Assembly: GCA_904392525.1 (NCBI GenBank)
Contig: CAJFMW010000010.1
Coordinates: 1 to 39,075, forward strand
DNA length: 39,075 nt
Direction of reading: 5' to 3'
Source: an uncultured Eisenbergiella sp.
GTDB taxonomy: Bacteria; Bacillota; Clostridia; Lachnospirales; Lachnospiraceae
The position numbers were made by a program, and so were the translations under genes. Positions 22,885 to 32,483 of this stretch are shown here, piece after piece (position 1 is the stretch's first letter; every line of letters starts with the position of its first letter). A model generated the notes under the pieces. It was not told where the DNA came from and did not search any database. It saw nothing but the letters and a program-made list of their open reading frames with translations.

Positions 22885-24231
22885 ATGAGCAAGGTGACTT
22901 TTGACTATTCGAAGGCGACATCCTTTATCGGTGCGCACGAAGTAGATTTTATGAAAAAAACGGTTTGCGACGCCAGAGACGTTCTGGTTTCCAAAACGGG
23001 AGCGGGAAACGATTTCCTCGGCTGGATCGATCTGCCCGTGGATTATGATAAAGAAGAGTTTGCCAGAATCAAGAAAGCGGCGGCCAAGATCCAGAGCGAT
23101 TCCGACGTACTGCTGGTAATCGGTATCGGAGGTTCCTACCTGGGAGCGAGAGCGGCGATTGAATTTTTAAGACACAGCTTCTATAACAGTGTGAGCAAGG
23201 AGATCAGAAAGACTCCGGAAATCTATTTTGTTGGAAATTCCATCAGCTCCACCTATATTAAGCATCTGATTGATGTGATCGGAGACAGGGATTTCTCCAT
23301 CAACATGATCTCCAAGTCAGGAACCACCACGGAGCCTGCGATCGCATTCCGTGTGTTCAAGGAGATGATGGAGAAGAAGTACGGCAAGGAAGAGGCTGCG
23401 AAGAGAATCTATGCGACCACGGACCGCGCGAAGGGATCCCTGAAGGGACTCGCAACGGAAGAGGGCTATGAGAGCTTTGTGGTGCCGGACGATGTGGGAG
23501 GACGTTTCTCCGTGCTGACGGCTGTAGGCCTGCTTCCCATTGCGGTGAGCGGCGCGGACATTGATAAGCTGATGGAAGGCGCGGCAGAAGGACGCAGACT
23601 GGCTCTGGAGACGGAATATGAGAAGAACGATGCGCTTCTGTATGCAGCCATCCGCAACATCCTGTTAAGAAAAGGAAAATCCGTGGAGATTCTGGCCAAC
23701 TATGAGCCCAGCGTGCATTATGTTTCCGAATGGTGGAAGCAGCTGTACGGAGAGAGCGAAGGCAAGGACCAGAAGGGAATTTTCCCGGCGAGTGTTGACC
23801 TTACCACGGATCTTCACTCCATGGGTCAGTTCATCCAGGACGGCGCGCGCATTATGTTCGAAACGGTGATCAACATCGAGAAGTCCAGAGAGGAGATCAT
23901 CATTAATGAGGAGCCTGTGGATCTTGACGGACTGAACTATCTGGCCGGAAAGAGCGTGGACTTCGTAAACAAGAGCGCCATGAACGGAACGATCCTTGCG
24001 CATACGGACGGACAGGTTCCCAACCTGATGGTGAATGTGCCTGAGGTGAATGAATACTATCTTGGTGAGCTCTTCTATTTCTTCGAGTTCGCCTGCGGTG
24101 TGAGCGGATATCTGCTCGGCGTGAATCCGTTCAATCAGCCCGGCGTGGAAAGCTACAAGAAGAACATGTTCGCTCTTCTTGGCAAGCCCGGCTATGAAGC
24201 GCAGAGAGAGGAGCTTCTGAAGAGGCTGTAA
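22885..24231 (+). CDS. pgi: Glucose-6-phosphate isomerase
   Basis: The 448-residue cytoplasmic enzyme interconverts glucose-6-phosphate and fructose-6-phosphate in glycolysis and gluconeogenesis. The length fits the bacterial short form. Family signatures include [20 protein letters not shown] (sugar-phosphate binding), [37 protein letters not shown] and, near the end, [17 protein letters not shown] 22885 follows AGGAGG with 7-nt spacing, inside the second copy of the duplicated leader module. It is monocistronic: its own promoter lies upstream and a strong terminator follows about 70 bases after the stop. Codon use is GC-rich, with many AAG/GAG/CTG codons, unlike the AT-rich island. Confidence 0.95.
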   Translation: MSKVTFDYSKATSFIGAHEVDFMKKTVCDARDVLVSKTGAGNDFLGWIDLPVDYDKEEFARIKKAAAKIQSDSDVLLVIGIGGSYLGARAAIEFLRHSFYNSVSKEIRKTPEIYFVGNSISSTYIKHLIDVIGDRDFSINMISKSGTTTEPAIAFRVFKEMMEKKYGKEEAAKRIYATTDRAKGSLKGLATEEGYESFVVPDDVGGRFSVLTAVGLLPIAVSGADIDKLMEGAAEGRRLALETEYEKNDALLYAAIRNILLRKGKSVEILANYEPSVHYVSEWWKQLYGESEGKDQKGIFPASVDLTTDLHSMGQFIQDGARIMFETVINIEKSREEIIINEEPVDLDGLNYLAGKSVDFVNKSAMNGTILAHTDGQVPNLMVNVPEVNEYYLGELFYFFEFACGVSGYLLGVNPFNQPGVESYKKNMFALLGKPGYEAQREELLKRL

Positions 24232-24300
24232 TCCACTGCGGCTGCTGCGGCACTTTGGTGCTTTTGGCAGGATAAATGCAGAATAACGTTCTGAAAGCGG

Positions 24301-24354
24301 ATGCCCCGGGCGGCCGGTTCCATGATTGCATGGGCGGCTGGCCGGGGTATTTTT
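24301..24354 (+). terminator. pgi: Terminator downstream of pgi
   Basis: Arms ATGCCCCGG (24301-24309) and CCGGGGTAT (24342-24350) with one G-T pair, containing an inner stem CCATG/CATGG, followed by TTTTT. Confidence 0.8.
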
Positions 24355-24407
24355 ACGAAAAGGCAGAAAGATATGGCGTATACGGATTGATGGAGGAGGG
24401 AGAGAAA

Positions 24408-24779
24408 ATGCTGGACTGTATTGTTGTTGGAATCGGCGGATTTGCCGGATCTGTCTGTAGGTATCTGATCGGACTGATCCCGGTCACCGGAAAAAGCGGG
24501 TTTCCGGTAAAAACATTTCTGATTAATATCATCGGTTCGTTTCTCATTGGGCTGATAGCGGCGGCAGCCGCAAAGAACGGTTCGTTAAATCCCAGGATCA
24601 TTTTGTTTTTAAAGGTTGGCATCTGTGGAGGATTTACTACGTTTTCTTCCTTTGCGCTGGAGACGGGGGATCTGGTGAAGAATGGGAATGTGGGAATCGC
24701 GGTTCTCTATGCAGTGCTCAGTATGGTGCTGGGAGTGGCGGCGGTATTTGGCGGAGAAGCGGTTGCCGGCGGCATGTGA
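24408..24779 (+). CDS. crcB: CrcB/FluC fluoride channel
   Basis: The start is ATG 24408 after GGAGGAGGGAG; the open frame extends upstream through the pgi terminator and is not used there. The 123-residue protein has four membrane helices and the family motifs GGFAGSVCRYLIG at about residues 10-22, FLINIIGSFLIGL at about 39-51, and ICGGFTTFSSFALE at about 75-88. FluC proteins are dual-topology dimers that let fluoride leave the cell. Many Clostridia carry two adjacent crcB genes; only one is seen here. I looked for the fluoride riboswitch in the leader and do not see its conserved core. Confidence 0.9.
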   Translation: MLDCIVVGIGGFAGSVCRYLIGLIPVTGKSGFPVKTFLINIIGSFLIGLIAAAAAKNGSLNPRIILFLKVGICGGFTTFSSFALETGDLVKNGNVGIAVLYAVLSMVLGVAAVFGGEAVAGGM

Positions 24780-24938
24780 ATGCAGGACTAAATCCGACAA
24801 TCGTGTTAGTTTACCCGAGTTTTGAACTGGATTCTGTGGATGCGTATGGATATAATAGAGTTATCAAAAAGCGGAAAAGCATAGCGCGCCCGCCTGCGGC
24901 GGCATGAACCGACAGCTTATACAAAAGGGAGGTACATC
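24780..24938 (+). promoter_or_regulatory. Leader of the GH31 gene with a possible -10 element
   Basis: TATAAT occurs at about 24851-24856, but no good -35 lies at 17 bases. A small perfect palindrome CCGCC-TGC-GGCGG lies near 24890-24902 and resembles the GC-rich stem before pgi. GGGAGG precedes the GH31 start. Confidence 0.35.
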
Positions 24939-27341
24939 ATGGACAAAATTTATCGGCTTCCGGCAAGGCCGGAAGCAAAGGAAGCGAACGTGGTAAAGGG
25001 GGATAAATACCGGATCACGGTATTGACGGAGGGGCTTCTGCGCCTGGAGTACAGCGAAGACGGCGTCTTTGAGGACCGGGCTACGCAGACGGTGCTGAAC
25101 CGGGATTTTGAGGAAACCGCGTTTGAGGTCAAGGAGACGGAAGAGGAGCTGATTATTGTTACAAAACGGCTTCGTCTCACCTATAACAGAAAAGCCTTCA
25201 ACCCGAGAGGACTCATGATTCAGGTATACGGGATCGGCGGAGGCTCGACCTGGCATTACGGGGACGAGCTGCACGACCTGCGCGGCACGGCGAGGACACT
25301 GGATACCATCGACGGAGCCTGTGAGCTGGGACACGGCCTGGTTTCCAGACAGGGCTTTTCCGTGCTGGATGATTCCGGATCTCTGACGCTGAATGAGGAC
25401 GGCTGGGTGGAGCCGAGGAAAAAGGGAGTTCAGGATCTTTATTTCTGGGGATATGGGGCGGATTTTTATGGCTGCCTGAAGGATTTTTACTATCTGTGCG
25501 GAAAGACGCCCATGCTTCCCCGGTTTGCTCTGGGCAACTGGTGGAGCCGCTATTATGAATATACCGAGGAAAGCTATCTGGAACTGATGCGGCGGTTCGA
25601 CGAGGAAGGGATTGCCTTTACCGTAGCAGTGGTGGACATGGACTGGCATCTGGTTCATATCGATCCCAAATATGGAACGGGCTGGACGGGATATACCTGG
25701 AATCCGGACTTTTTCCCGGACCCGAAGCGGTTTATGGACAGCCTGCATGAACGCGGAATGAAAATCACGCTGAACGTGCATCCGGCGGATGGGGTACGTG
25801 CTCATGAAGAAATGTATGAAGCCATGGCAAAGGAGCTGGGGAAGGATATTTCCAAAGAAGAGCCGGTTTCCTTTGAGATCACCAATCCGGCGTTTCTTTC
25901 CGCCTATTTCAAGTATGCCCATCATCCCAATGAGGAAAAGGGTGTGGATTTCTGGTGGATTGACTGGCAGCAGGGGGGAATCACGAAGCTGGAAGGTCTG
26001 GATCCGCTGTGGATGCTGAATCATTTTCATTTTCTGGATAATGGCAGAGACGGAAAACGTCCCATGACCTTTTCCCGGTATGCGGGGCCAGGATCTCACC
26101 GCTATCCGGTGGGATTTTCAGGAGATACGGTGATCACCTGGGAATCTCTGCAGTTCCAGCCCTATTTTACCAGTACGGCTTCCAACATCGGTTATGGCTG
26201 GTGGAGTCATGATATCGGCGGTCATATGAACGGCTACAAGGATGATGAGCTGGAGGGAAGATGGTATCAGCTCGGCGTGTTCTCTCCGATCAACCGTCTG
26301 CACAGCACGAAAAATGAGTTTAACGGCAAGGAGCCCTGGCGCTTTAAGGCGGAGGTGCGCGCTGCGATGGATGACTTCCTGCGCCTGCGCCATAAAATGG
26401 TGCCCTATCTGTACACGATGAATCACAGGGCATATGCGGAGGATATTCCGCTGGTACTGCCCATGTATTATGATTATCCGCTGGAGGAGGCGGCCTACCA
26501 TGTACCAAACGAATACTGCTTCGGTTCTGAACTGATTGTCATGCCGGTGACTTCACCCCGCATCAGGGGGCTGAACCGGGCGAAGGAGACCGTATGGCTT
26601 CCGGAAGGGCTTTACATGGATTTCTTTGACGGAACCATCTACGAGGGCGGCCGTGTTCTGGATATGTATCGCGGCATTGAGGCCATTCCCGTGCTGGCGA
26701 AGGCAGGGGCGGTCGTACCCATGCAGGAGGAAACGGACGCGGTGAGCGTCTGCGGCAATCCGGACCGGCTGGTTCTGAAAATGTTCGCAGGAGCGGACGG
26801 ACGTTTCGTTCTGTATGAAGACGACAACGTTTCCTGTGATTATGAAGAGGGAATCTGTGTGGAGACCGGACTGGAACTGGTATGGAACGGGGAACAGAAA
26901 ATCCTGATCCATCCGGCGCAGGGAAGAAACGGCGCAGTGGTAAAGGAATTGATTCCGGAGGAACGATCGTATAGAATAGAGTTGTATGGCTGCACGGACG
27001 CTCCCGTTATCTGTATGGAAAACGGAAAAGCCCTTGCCGTGACACAGTCGTATGATACACAGAAGCATTGCCTGATCATAGAGCTTCCCGCGACGGATGT
27101 GGAGACGTTAAAAACCGTGACCTTTGGCGCGCCGCTTTCCCTTGCGCAGAATGACGCGGCGGGAGCAATATCCCGTTTCCTGAATCAGGCAGAGATGGAA
27201 TTTGATAAAAAATCAGCGATTGACACCCTTGTGCGCAGCGGGAAAAATCCCCTGGTCGTAATCAGCCAGCTTCAGACGATGGGACTGGATGAGGATCTGG
27301 TGAAATGTATCAGCGAGCTTCTGACGGCGCAGCCGGGTTGA
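24939..27341 (+). CDS. Glycoside hydrolase family 31 (alpha-glucosidase type)
   Basis: The 800-residue protein starts at ATG 24939 after GGGAGG. An N-terminal beta-sandwich (about 1-190) precedes the TIM barrel. The nucleophile is D342 in DFWWIDWQQGG and the acid/base is D396 in GFSGDTVITWESL, the two GH31 signatures. YGWWSHDIGGHMNG and the LHSTKNEF loop also fit. The C-terminal beta domains run to about 720, then a short helical tail follows. Most members release alpha-glucose or alpha-xylose from oligosaccharides; the exact substrate cannot be read here. There is no signal peptide, so it is cytoplasmic and should act on imported sugars. The dehydrogenase gene follows 75 bases later. Confidence 0.88.
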   Translation: MDKIYRLPARPEAKEANVVKGDKYRITVLTEGLLRLEYSEDGVFEDRATQTVLNRDFEETAFEVKETEEELIIVTKRLRLTYNRKAFNPRGLMIQVYGIGGGSTWHYGDELHDLRGTARTLDTIDGACELGHGLVSRQGFSVLDDSGSLTLNEDGWVEPRKKGVQDLYFWGYGADFYGCLKDFYYLCGKTPMLPRFALGNWWSRYYEYTEESYLELMRRFDEEGIAFTVAVVDMDWHLVHIDPKYGTGWTGYTWNPDFFPDPKRFMDSLHERGMKITLNVHPADGVRAHEEMYEAMAKELGKDISKEEPVSFEITNPAFLSAYFKYAHHPNEEKGVDFWWIDWQQGGITKLEGLDPLWMLNHFHFLDNGRDGKRPMTFSRYAGPGSHRYPVGFSGDTVITWESLQFQPYFTSTASNIGYGWWSHDIGGHMNGYKDDELEGRWYQLGVFSPINRLHSTKNEFNGKEPWRFKAEVRAAMDDFLRLRHKMVPYLYTMNHRAYAEDIPLVLPMYYDYPLEEAAYHVPNEYCFGSELIVMPVTSPRIRGLNRAKETVWLPEGLYMDFFDGTIYEGGRVLDMYRGIEAIPVLAKAGAVVPMQEETDAVSVCGNPDRLVLKMFAGADGRFVLYEDDNVSCDYEEGICVETGLELVWNGEQKILIHPAQGRNGAVVKELIPEERSYRIELYGCTDAPVICMENGKALAVTQSYDTQKHCLIIELPATDVETLKTVTFGAPLSLAQNDAAGAISRFLNQAEMEFDKKSAIDTLVRSGKNPLVVISQLQTMGLDEDLVKCISELLTAQPG

Positions 27342-27416
27342 CCGGCAGCAGAAGCCTGAGCAGTTTGGAATCGGCAAAGCCTGCAACAGGTGTCAGTACG
27401 CGGAATGGAGACAGAA

Positions 27417-28373
27417 ATGAAAATTGTGGTACTGGACAGAAGCAGCGTTGGAGAAGACGTATCCGTGGCCCCTTTCGAAAAGTACGGAGAAGTGGTTCTG
27501 TATTCGAATACTGTGGCGGCGGAGGCAGCGGAGCGAGTGAAGGACGCGGATATCATCGTGGTGAATAAGACGCCCATGAACGAAACTACCTTAAGCGGCG
27601 CTTCCCGCGTCAGGCTGATCTGTGAATTCGCGACGGGCTTTGACAATATTGACCTGGATTACTGCCGCAGCCGGGGAATCACCGTGGTGAACGTGAGGAA
27701 TTATTCCACGGCGGTGGTGGCGCAGCATACCTTCGCCATGGCGCTCTATCTTCTGGAAAAGCTGCGTTATTATGACGATTACGTGAAAAACGGCGTGTAT
27801 GCCTCTCAGTCCAGTTTTTCCCATTTCGGCATGACCTTTGGAGAACTGGAAGGAAAGACCTGGGGCATTGTGGGCATGGGAAATATTGGACGAAAGGTGG
27901 CCTCCATCGCGCAGGCTTTTGGCTGCCGGGTAATTTTCTATTCCGCATCGGGTAAAAGTACCTGCACGGATTATGAGCAGGTGGATTTTGATACGCTGCT
28001 GGCCCAGTCTGATGTGCTTTCCCTGCACTGTCCGCTGAGCGACCGGACGAGAGGACTGATCGATCTGGCGGCCATGAAGAAAATGAAGCCTTCCGCAGTG
28101 CTGATCAATGTGGCAAGAGGACCTGTGGTGAAGGAAGCCGATTTGTGCACGGCGCTGAAGGAGAACCTGATTGCGGCAGCCGGGCTGGATGTGCTGGAGA
28201 AGGAGCCTATGGTTCCGGACAGTCCGCTTCTGGAGTTTCAGGACAGCAGCAGGCTTCTGATCACACCGCATATGGCCTGGGCCAGTCTGGAAGCCAGAAC
28301 CAGAGTGGTGACGGAAACCTGTAGGAATATCGAAAGCTTTCTGGCCGGCGAGCCGCGGAATGTGGTGAGCTGA
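27417..28373 (+). CDS. D-2-hydroxyacid dehydrogenase
   Basis: The start is ATG 27417 after GGAG; the in-frame ATG at 27405 overlaps the ribosome binding site. The 318-residue NAD(P)-dependent oxidoreductase shows the Rossmann motif GMGNIG at 153-158. The catalytic set is R234 (NVARGPVV), E263 (LEKEP) and H285 (ITPHMAWAS). The closest functional types are glycerate/hydroxypyruvate reductases and D-lactate-type enzymes, and the substrate cannot be decided from sequence. HMAWAS is typical of the hydroxypyruvate-reductase-like branch in Clostridia. It follows the GH31 gene, probably on the same transcript, and ends at a terminator shared with the convergent rsgA gene region. Confidence 0.85.
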   Translation: MKIVVLDRSSVGEDVSVAPFEKYGEVVLYSNTVAAEAAERVKDADIIVVNKTPMNETTLSGASRVRLICEFATGFDNIDLDYCRSRGITVVNVRNYSTAVVAQHTFAMALYLLEKLRYYDDYVKNGVYASQSSFSHFGMTFGELEGKTWGIVGMGNIGRKVASIAQAFGCRVIFYSASGKSTCTDYEQVDFDTLLAQSDVLSLHCPLSDRTRGLIDLAAMKKMKPSAVLINVARGPVVKEADLCTALKENLIAAAGLDVLEKEPMVPDSPLLEFQDSSRLLITPHMAWASLEARTRVVTETCRNIESFLAGEPRNVVS

Positions 28374-28409
28374 AGACGCAAGATGGAAAAAGACAATTTT
28401 TGAAGAAGA

Positions 28410-28438
28410 GGGACACCGCAGCCGCGGCGTCCCCTTTT
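28410..28438 (+). terminator. Terminator after the dehydrogenase gene
   Basis: Arms GGGAC-A-CCGC (28410-28419) and GCGG-C-GTCCC (28424-28433), with one A-C mismatch and a 4-nt loop, followed by CTTTT. The minus-strand T-tract is weak, so it serves mainly the plus strand. Confidence 0.7.
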
Positions 28439-28442
28439 ATCT

Positions 28443-29495
28443 CTATTCCTTTTTCCTCTGCCGCCTTTCCTTCATCCGTTTTCGTGCCCGCATGGAGTGT
28501 TCATGCAGATATGCATTTCTGTCCTCAATATATCGGGCTTCCCGCTTCAGCTTCAGATAGCTTTTGAGGCGTTCCTCTGAAAGCTCCCCTCTCGCAACGG
28601 CAGCCCGCACTGCGCAGCCGGGCTCGCTTTCATGGCCGCAGTCACGGAAACGGCAGTAGGGGAAATAGCGTTCCACATCTTCAAATGCCGTATGCAGTCC
28701 CTCCGCAGAATCCCACATGCCGAGCTGTCTCATGCCGGGCGTATCGATGATCATGGCGCCTGGAAACAGGCTTTTTTCGGAAAGAAGGATCAGCTGACGG
28801 TGGGTGGTGGTATGGCGGCCTCTGGAATCGTCTTCACGGATTTCTCCAGTGGACATGAGAGATTCTCCGGCGAGGGCGTTGACCAGGGTGGATTTCCCTA
28901 CGCCGGAAGACCCCAGGAAAACCGTGGTTTTTCCGGGCTGCAGGTATGGCGACAGCGCATCAAGTCCCCAGCCGGTTCCGGCGCTGATGGGAATGACGGG
29001 GACGCCGGGGGCGGCGGCCTCGGTCCGTGCGGTCATCTCCGCAGGACTGTCTGTCAGGTCGGCCTTGGTGAGGAGGACGACAGGCGATGCGCCCGTTTCC
29101 CAGGCCTGGGTCAGATAGCGCTCCAGCCGACGCGGATTCAGGTCGTGGTTCAGGGACTGCAGAATAAAAACATAGTCAAAATTTGCTGCGGCTGCCTGTC
29201 CGGCATGGCCTGCTGATGACGGATCCAGCCGGGTAAAAACGCTTTTTCTTGGAAGCGTTTTCAGAATCAGACTGTCGCCGTGCTCCTGCAGGTTCAGAAG
29301 AACAAAGTCTCCGACGGTTGGACAGCTGTTTTCACCGGAGTAGTAAGCGCCTGCCTTCAGACGCGCGTAGCCGCTGCCGGATTCGCAGATAAATTCATAT
29401 CTGTCTCTGTAAACGGCGGTAATTCTCGCCGCATCCTTCATATCGTATCCCGCGGGCAGCCAGGCGGGATCGAAGCCATAATCGGTAATATGCAT
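28443..29495 (-). CDS. rsgA: RsgA, ribosome small-subunit-dependent GTPase
   Basis: RsgA helps late assembly of the 30S subunit. The start is ATG 29495; an in-frame ATG at 29588 would add 31 residues of unrelated composition. The 350-residue protein has an OB-fold N-terminus and then a circularly permuted GTPase: G4 LLTKADL comes before the P-loop LGSSGVGKSTLVN, followed by DTPGMRQLG (G3). The zinc knuckle CRFRDCGHESEPGC lies near the C-terminus and a basic tail (KRMKERRQRKK) ends it. This permuted order is diagnostic. The ribosome binding site at the chosen start is weak, and a small frame with a good ribosome binding site overlaps its beginning (29438-29677), so translational coupling is possible. 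Confidence 0.9.
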   Translation of the reverse strand: MHITDYGFDPAWLPAGYDMKDAARITAVYRDRYEFICESGSGYARLKAGAYYSGENSCPTVGDFVLLNLQEHGDSLILKTLPRKSVFTRLDPSSAGHAGQAAAANFDYVFILQSLNHDLNPRRLERYLTQAWETGASPVVLLTKADLTDSPAEMTARTEAAAPGVPVIPISAGTGWGLDALSPYLQPGKTTVFLGSSGVGKSTLVNALAGESLMSTGEIREDDSRGRHTTTHRQLILLSEKSLFPGAMIIDTPGMRQLGMWDSAEGLHTAFEDVERYFPYCRFRDCGHESEPGCAVRAAVARGELSEERLKSYLKLKREARYIEDRNAYLHEHSMRARKRMKERRQRKKE

Positions 29496-29677
29496 AATTT
29501 TTTCTCTTTCTGCCGCTGAGAACGGCACTGTGGAGGTCGGGACGCAGACGCGTACCCGTCCGGGGTTCTGGTAAGAAATTCCTTGCAATTTTCGTAAAAA
29601 AAATTCATGGCTTTGTCGTCAGAAAAAGCTTTCCTGACCTTGCTGGTAGGGCATACACAGTCGAAAAGATTCCTCAT
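29438..29677 (-). CDS. Possible small upstream ORF overlapping the start of rsgA
   Basis: ATG 29677 has AAAGGAG at good distance (nine bases). The frame runs 79 codons and overlaps the first 58 bases of rsgA in another frame. The first residues read MRNLFDCVCPTSKVRKAF. No family is recognised. It could be a real small gene, an upstream ORF coupling translation to rsgA, or a relic of a longer leader. The second half overlaps rsgA and has a composition dictated by it, so only the first 60 or so codons are informative. Confidence 0.3.
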   Translation of the reverse strand: MRNLFDCVCPTSKVRKAFSDDKAMNFFYENCKEFLTRTPDGYASASRPPQCRSQRQKEKKLCILPIMASIPPGCPRDTI

Positions 29678-29707
29678 AGTAACCATCTCCTTTCAGCAGA
29701 ACGCAAA

Positions 29708-29748
29708 AATCCCGCAGAATCCAATTGCCTTTTTCTTCCCGCGGGATT
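29708..29748 (-). terminator. Terminator-like hairpin upstream of rsgA on the minus strand
   Basis: Arms AATCCCGC (29708-29715) and GCGGGATT (29741-29748) pair perfectly. On the minus strand the second arm runs directly into a T-tract. It lies upstream of the ribosome binding site at about 29690, so it may be an attenuator in the rsgA leader. Confidence 0.45.
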
Positions 29749-29849
29749 ATCATGATCCTGCGGACAGCTTTTGCGGAAAACGACAGGGCGGGAACAGTGT
29801 CGGCGTTTTCGGCGGGAAAAGGAGAGAAAGGACAGGAAGAAGAAAAGCA

Positions 29850-31484
29850 ATGAGAGCGCATTATGAGACGATGATCCGGGACAATGACCGGAAGGTGAAG
29901 AAGGCCCTGCGCATCCAGAACCGGGATGATAAGAGCGCATTCTGCGGGGGCTTCCCGGACGAGGACGGGCTGTATCATGCCAGATACGCGCTGTATCTGT
30001 TGAAGAACATGACGGCGGCGTACTGCAATGAACAGAGCGTTTATTTTAAGAATGAAGGAGTGGCGGAGAGGGTCCTTTCCGGACTTTCCTTCGTGGAAAG
30101 GAACCAGCATGAGGACGGGCTTTTTGACCTGATTAAGTGCAATTTTCATTCCGCGCCGGACACGGGCTTTAATCTGAAGGAGCTGCTTCCCTGCCTGTAT
30201 TATCTGCGGGACAGGGAGCGGGATGCTTATGAGGAGCAGATCTACCATAGAATGTACGCCATAGCCGGACACGCGGCGGACGGGCTTCTGTGCGGCGGCT
30301 TCCATACGCCCAACCATCGCTGGGTGATCGCCTCCAGCCTTATGGTGAGCGCGGATTTCTTTGGAAAGGACGAATACGCGAAAGGAGCGGAAGGTTATCT
30401 GGCGGAGGGCATCGACTGCAACGAAGACGGAGAATACGCGGAGCGGTCGGCGGCGATCTACAACTGCGTCAACAACAACGCCATGATCGACCTGGGAATC
30501 TGTACCGGGAAGGAAGAATATTTTGACCATGCGGTGCGGAACCTGCGCATGATGCTCACCTACATGGAGCCGGACGGGACGGTGTTCACGGCCAATTCCA
30601 CCAGACAGGACAACGGAAAGCGTTCCTACCCGTCAGGGTATTACTGGCCCTATCTGTACCTTGGCAGGAGGAGGGAGATTCCGGAATTCGTGGCGTTCGC
30701 AAACCGGATTTATGAACTGACGCAGGAAAATCATCTGGAAGCGCCGGACTGCCTGATGGAATACATGACTCATCCGGATCTGATCGATTATGAGAGCGGC
30801 GCGGGATATGAGCCGGAGGACTTCCGGAAGCTGTACCGGGAATCGGGGATTGTCCGGGCCCGGAAGGGAAATTTCACTTATACGCTGATGAAGGGGAAGA
30901 GCAATTTCCTGTATTTCAGCAATCCGTCCATCGACGTGGCGCTGAAAATCGGCGGCTGCATCTGCGAGCATCGCGCCTTCCAGGCGGAGGAGCTTAAGGA
31001 GACGGAGGATGGCTTCCGGCTTTCGCAGGTGATGCACGGCTGGTATTATCTGCCTTTTCAGGAGCCGCAGGGAACCAGCGACTGGTGGAAGATGGATCAC
31101 ACGAAGCGGGAAAAGAAGCTGGGGCCGGATCTTTCCATCGAGGTGGAGGTACATGAGGAAACGGATGGCGTCCGTGTGGATTTTCACCTGCACGGGGTGG
31201 AGGGAGCACCCTTCCGGATCGAGGCAGCCGTGCTTGGCGCCGATCATGCGGAAGGGGAGCATTTCTGCATGCAGAAGCTGAAGGGCGGTCAGATTCTGGC
31301 AAAGGACGGCATGATCCGCTTCACCAACCGGGAGGACTGCCTGGAGATCGGGCCGGGCTTTGGAACCCATTCCTATCTGGCCGGGATGTTCGGAAGCGAG
31401 GGAGTCGATCCCAACTGCTTCACCCTGTACTTTACGGACTACACGGAGTTTGACCGGAGCATTTTTATCCGGAATGTGGAGTAG
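29850..31484 (+). CDS. Uncharacterised protein, possibly an alpha-toroid carbohydrate-active enzyme
   Basis: The start is ATG 29850 after GGAAGAAG; the frame stays open far upstream but without signals. The 544-residue product has no signal peptide. The N-terminal two thirds are helix-rich with repeated aromatic and acidic motifs: RNQHEDGLFDLI, FHTPNHRWVIASSL, DCNEDGEYAERSAAIYN, YMEPDGTVFTANS and SGYYWPYLYLG. The C-terminal third is beta-rich. That plan (alpha/alpha toroid plus beta-sandwich) is shared by polysaccharide lyases of the heparinase/alginate-lyase kind and some hydrolases. I cannot place it in a named family. It lies 5 bases upstream of an aldo/keto reductase gene, suggesting a small sugar-metabolism operon. 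Confidence 0.7.
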   Translation: MRAHYETMIRDNDRKVKKALRIQNRDDKSAFCGGFPDEDGLYHARYALYLLKNMTAAYCNEQSVYFKNEGVAERVLSGLSFVERNQHEDGLFDLIKCNFHSAPDTGFNLKELLPCLYYLRDRERDAYEEQIYHRMYAIAGHAADGLLCGGFHTPNHRWVIASSLMVSADFFGKDEYAKGAEGYLAEGIDCNEDGEYAERSAAIYNCVNNNAMIDLGICTGKEEYFDHAVRNLRMMLTYMEPDGTVFTANSTRQDNGKRSYPSGYYWPYLYLGRRREIPEFVAFANRIYELTQENHLEAPDCLMEYMTHPDLIDYESGAGYEPEDFRKLYRESGIVRARKGNFTYTLMKGKSNFLYFSNPSIDVALKIGGCICEHRAFQAEELKETEDGFRLSQVMHGWYYLPFQEPQGTSDWWKMDHTKREKKLGPDLSIEVEVHEETDGVRVDFHLHGVEGAPFRIEAAVLGADHAEGEHFCMQKLKGGQILAKDGMIRFTNREDCLEIGPGFGTHSYLAGMFGSEGVDPNCFTLYFTDYTEFDRSIFIRNVE

Positions 31485-31489
31485 AGAAT

Positions 31490-32483
31490 ATGAAAAAAAT
31501 TTTTTTAAGTCCCGGCGGCCTGGAGGTTTCCGTTCTGGCGCTGGGGACGGCACAGTACGGAACGGGAATATCTGAAGAGGAGGCGTTCCGGCAGATGGAC
31601 CTGTATACGGAACGGGGCGGGAATTTCCTGGATACGGCTCTGGTCTATGGGGACTGGGGATGTGCGGAGAGGGGCTGCAGCGAGCGGGTGATCGGCCGCT
31701 GGCTGTCTTCCCGGAAAAAGAGCTCTCAGGTCGTTATCTCCACAAAAGGCTGTCATCCGCCGCTTGAGGATATGTCGGAAAGCAGGGTGAATGCGGACGC
31801 TGTTCGAAAGGATGTGCGGCTCAGCCTGAAAAATCTGGGCTGTGACCGCATCGATCTGTATTTTCTGCACAGGGATGATCCGAAGCGGCCCGTAGGGGAG
31901 ATTCTGGAGGCTCTGGAGGAAGAGGTGAGCCGTGGGAATATCCGTTATTACGGCTGTTCCAACTGGAGCCTTTCCCGTGTGAAGGAGGCGGCGGACTATG
32001 CGGCCGCGCACGGTCTGCAGGAATTTTCCTACAATCAGATCATGTTCACGCTGGCAGAGGTGGATGAGAGGGTTCCGGGAGAGACGCAGATGCTGGTGCT
32101 GGACCGGGAATATTATCAGTATCATAAGGAAACGCAGCTCGGCCTGATGTCTTTTAAGTGCCAGGCGGGCGGATATTTTACCAAAAAAGGCGTCGGGGCG
32201 TCCGGTTTCAAAAAATCAGGAACGGATGTATCCGGAAAAAAGAAATGAAAAGCTCCTGCGGAAGCTGATGCAGTATCAGGAGGAAGGCTGCCGTATCAAT
32301 GACTTCGTTCTGCAGTATGTGACCCACGCGGAATTTCCCGCCGTTGCCATCGGCGGCTTCCGGACGGAGGAACAGCTTCTGGAGGGGCTGGACGGCGTGG
32401 AGAGCAGACTCCCGGAGGAGGCTCTGCGGGAGCTGGCGGAGCTGAAAGAGAAGCAGCGGGTTTCGCAGGAAGCTGCGACCTGA
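31490..32483 (+). pseudogene. Aldo/keto reductase gene interrupted by a frameshift
   Basis: The first frame (31490-32248) encodes 252 residues of an NADP-dependent aldo/keto reductase: LALGTAQYGTG, FLDTALVYGDWG (Asp and Tyr of the tetrad), STKGCHPP (Lys), and DLYFLHRDDP (His). It ends abruptly in KKSGTDVSGKKK. The rest of the family sequence continues in the next frame to 32483: INDFVLQYVTHAEFPAVAIG and GFRTEEQLLEGLDGVE, the cofactor-binding end. Removing one A from the six-A run at 32210-32215 would join both parts through FKNQERMYPEKRNEKL. So this is either a genuine loss-of-function slip, a phase-variable homopolymer or a sequencing error. The start has no clear ribosome binding site and lies 5 bases after the upstream gene. 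Confidence 0.8.

Noticed and set aside
24280-24407. Fluoride riboswitch before crcB
   Set aside because: The conserved pseudoknot core of the crcB motif is not visible; the structure present is the pgi terminator with a T-tract.
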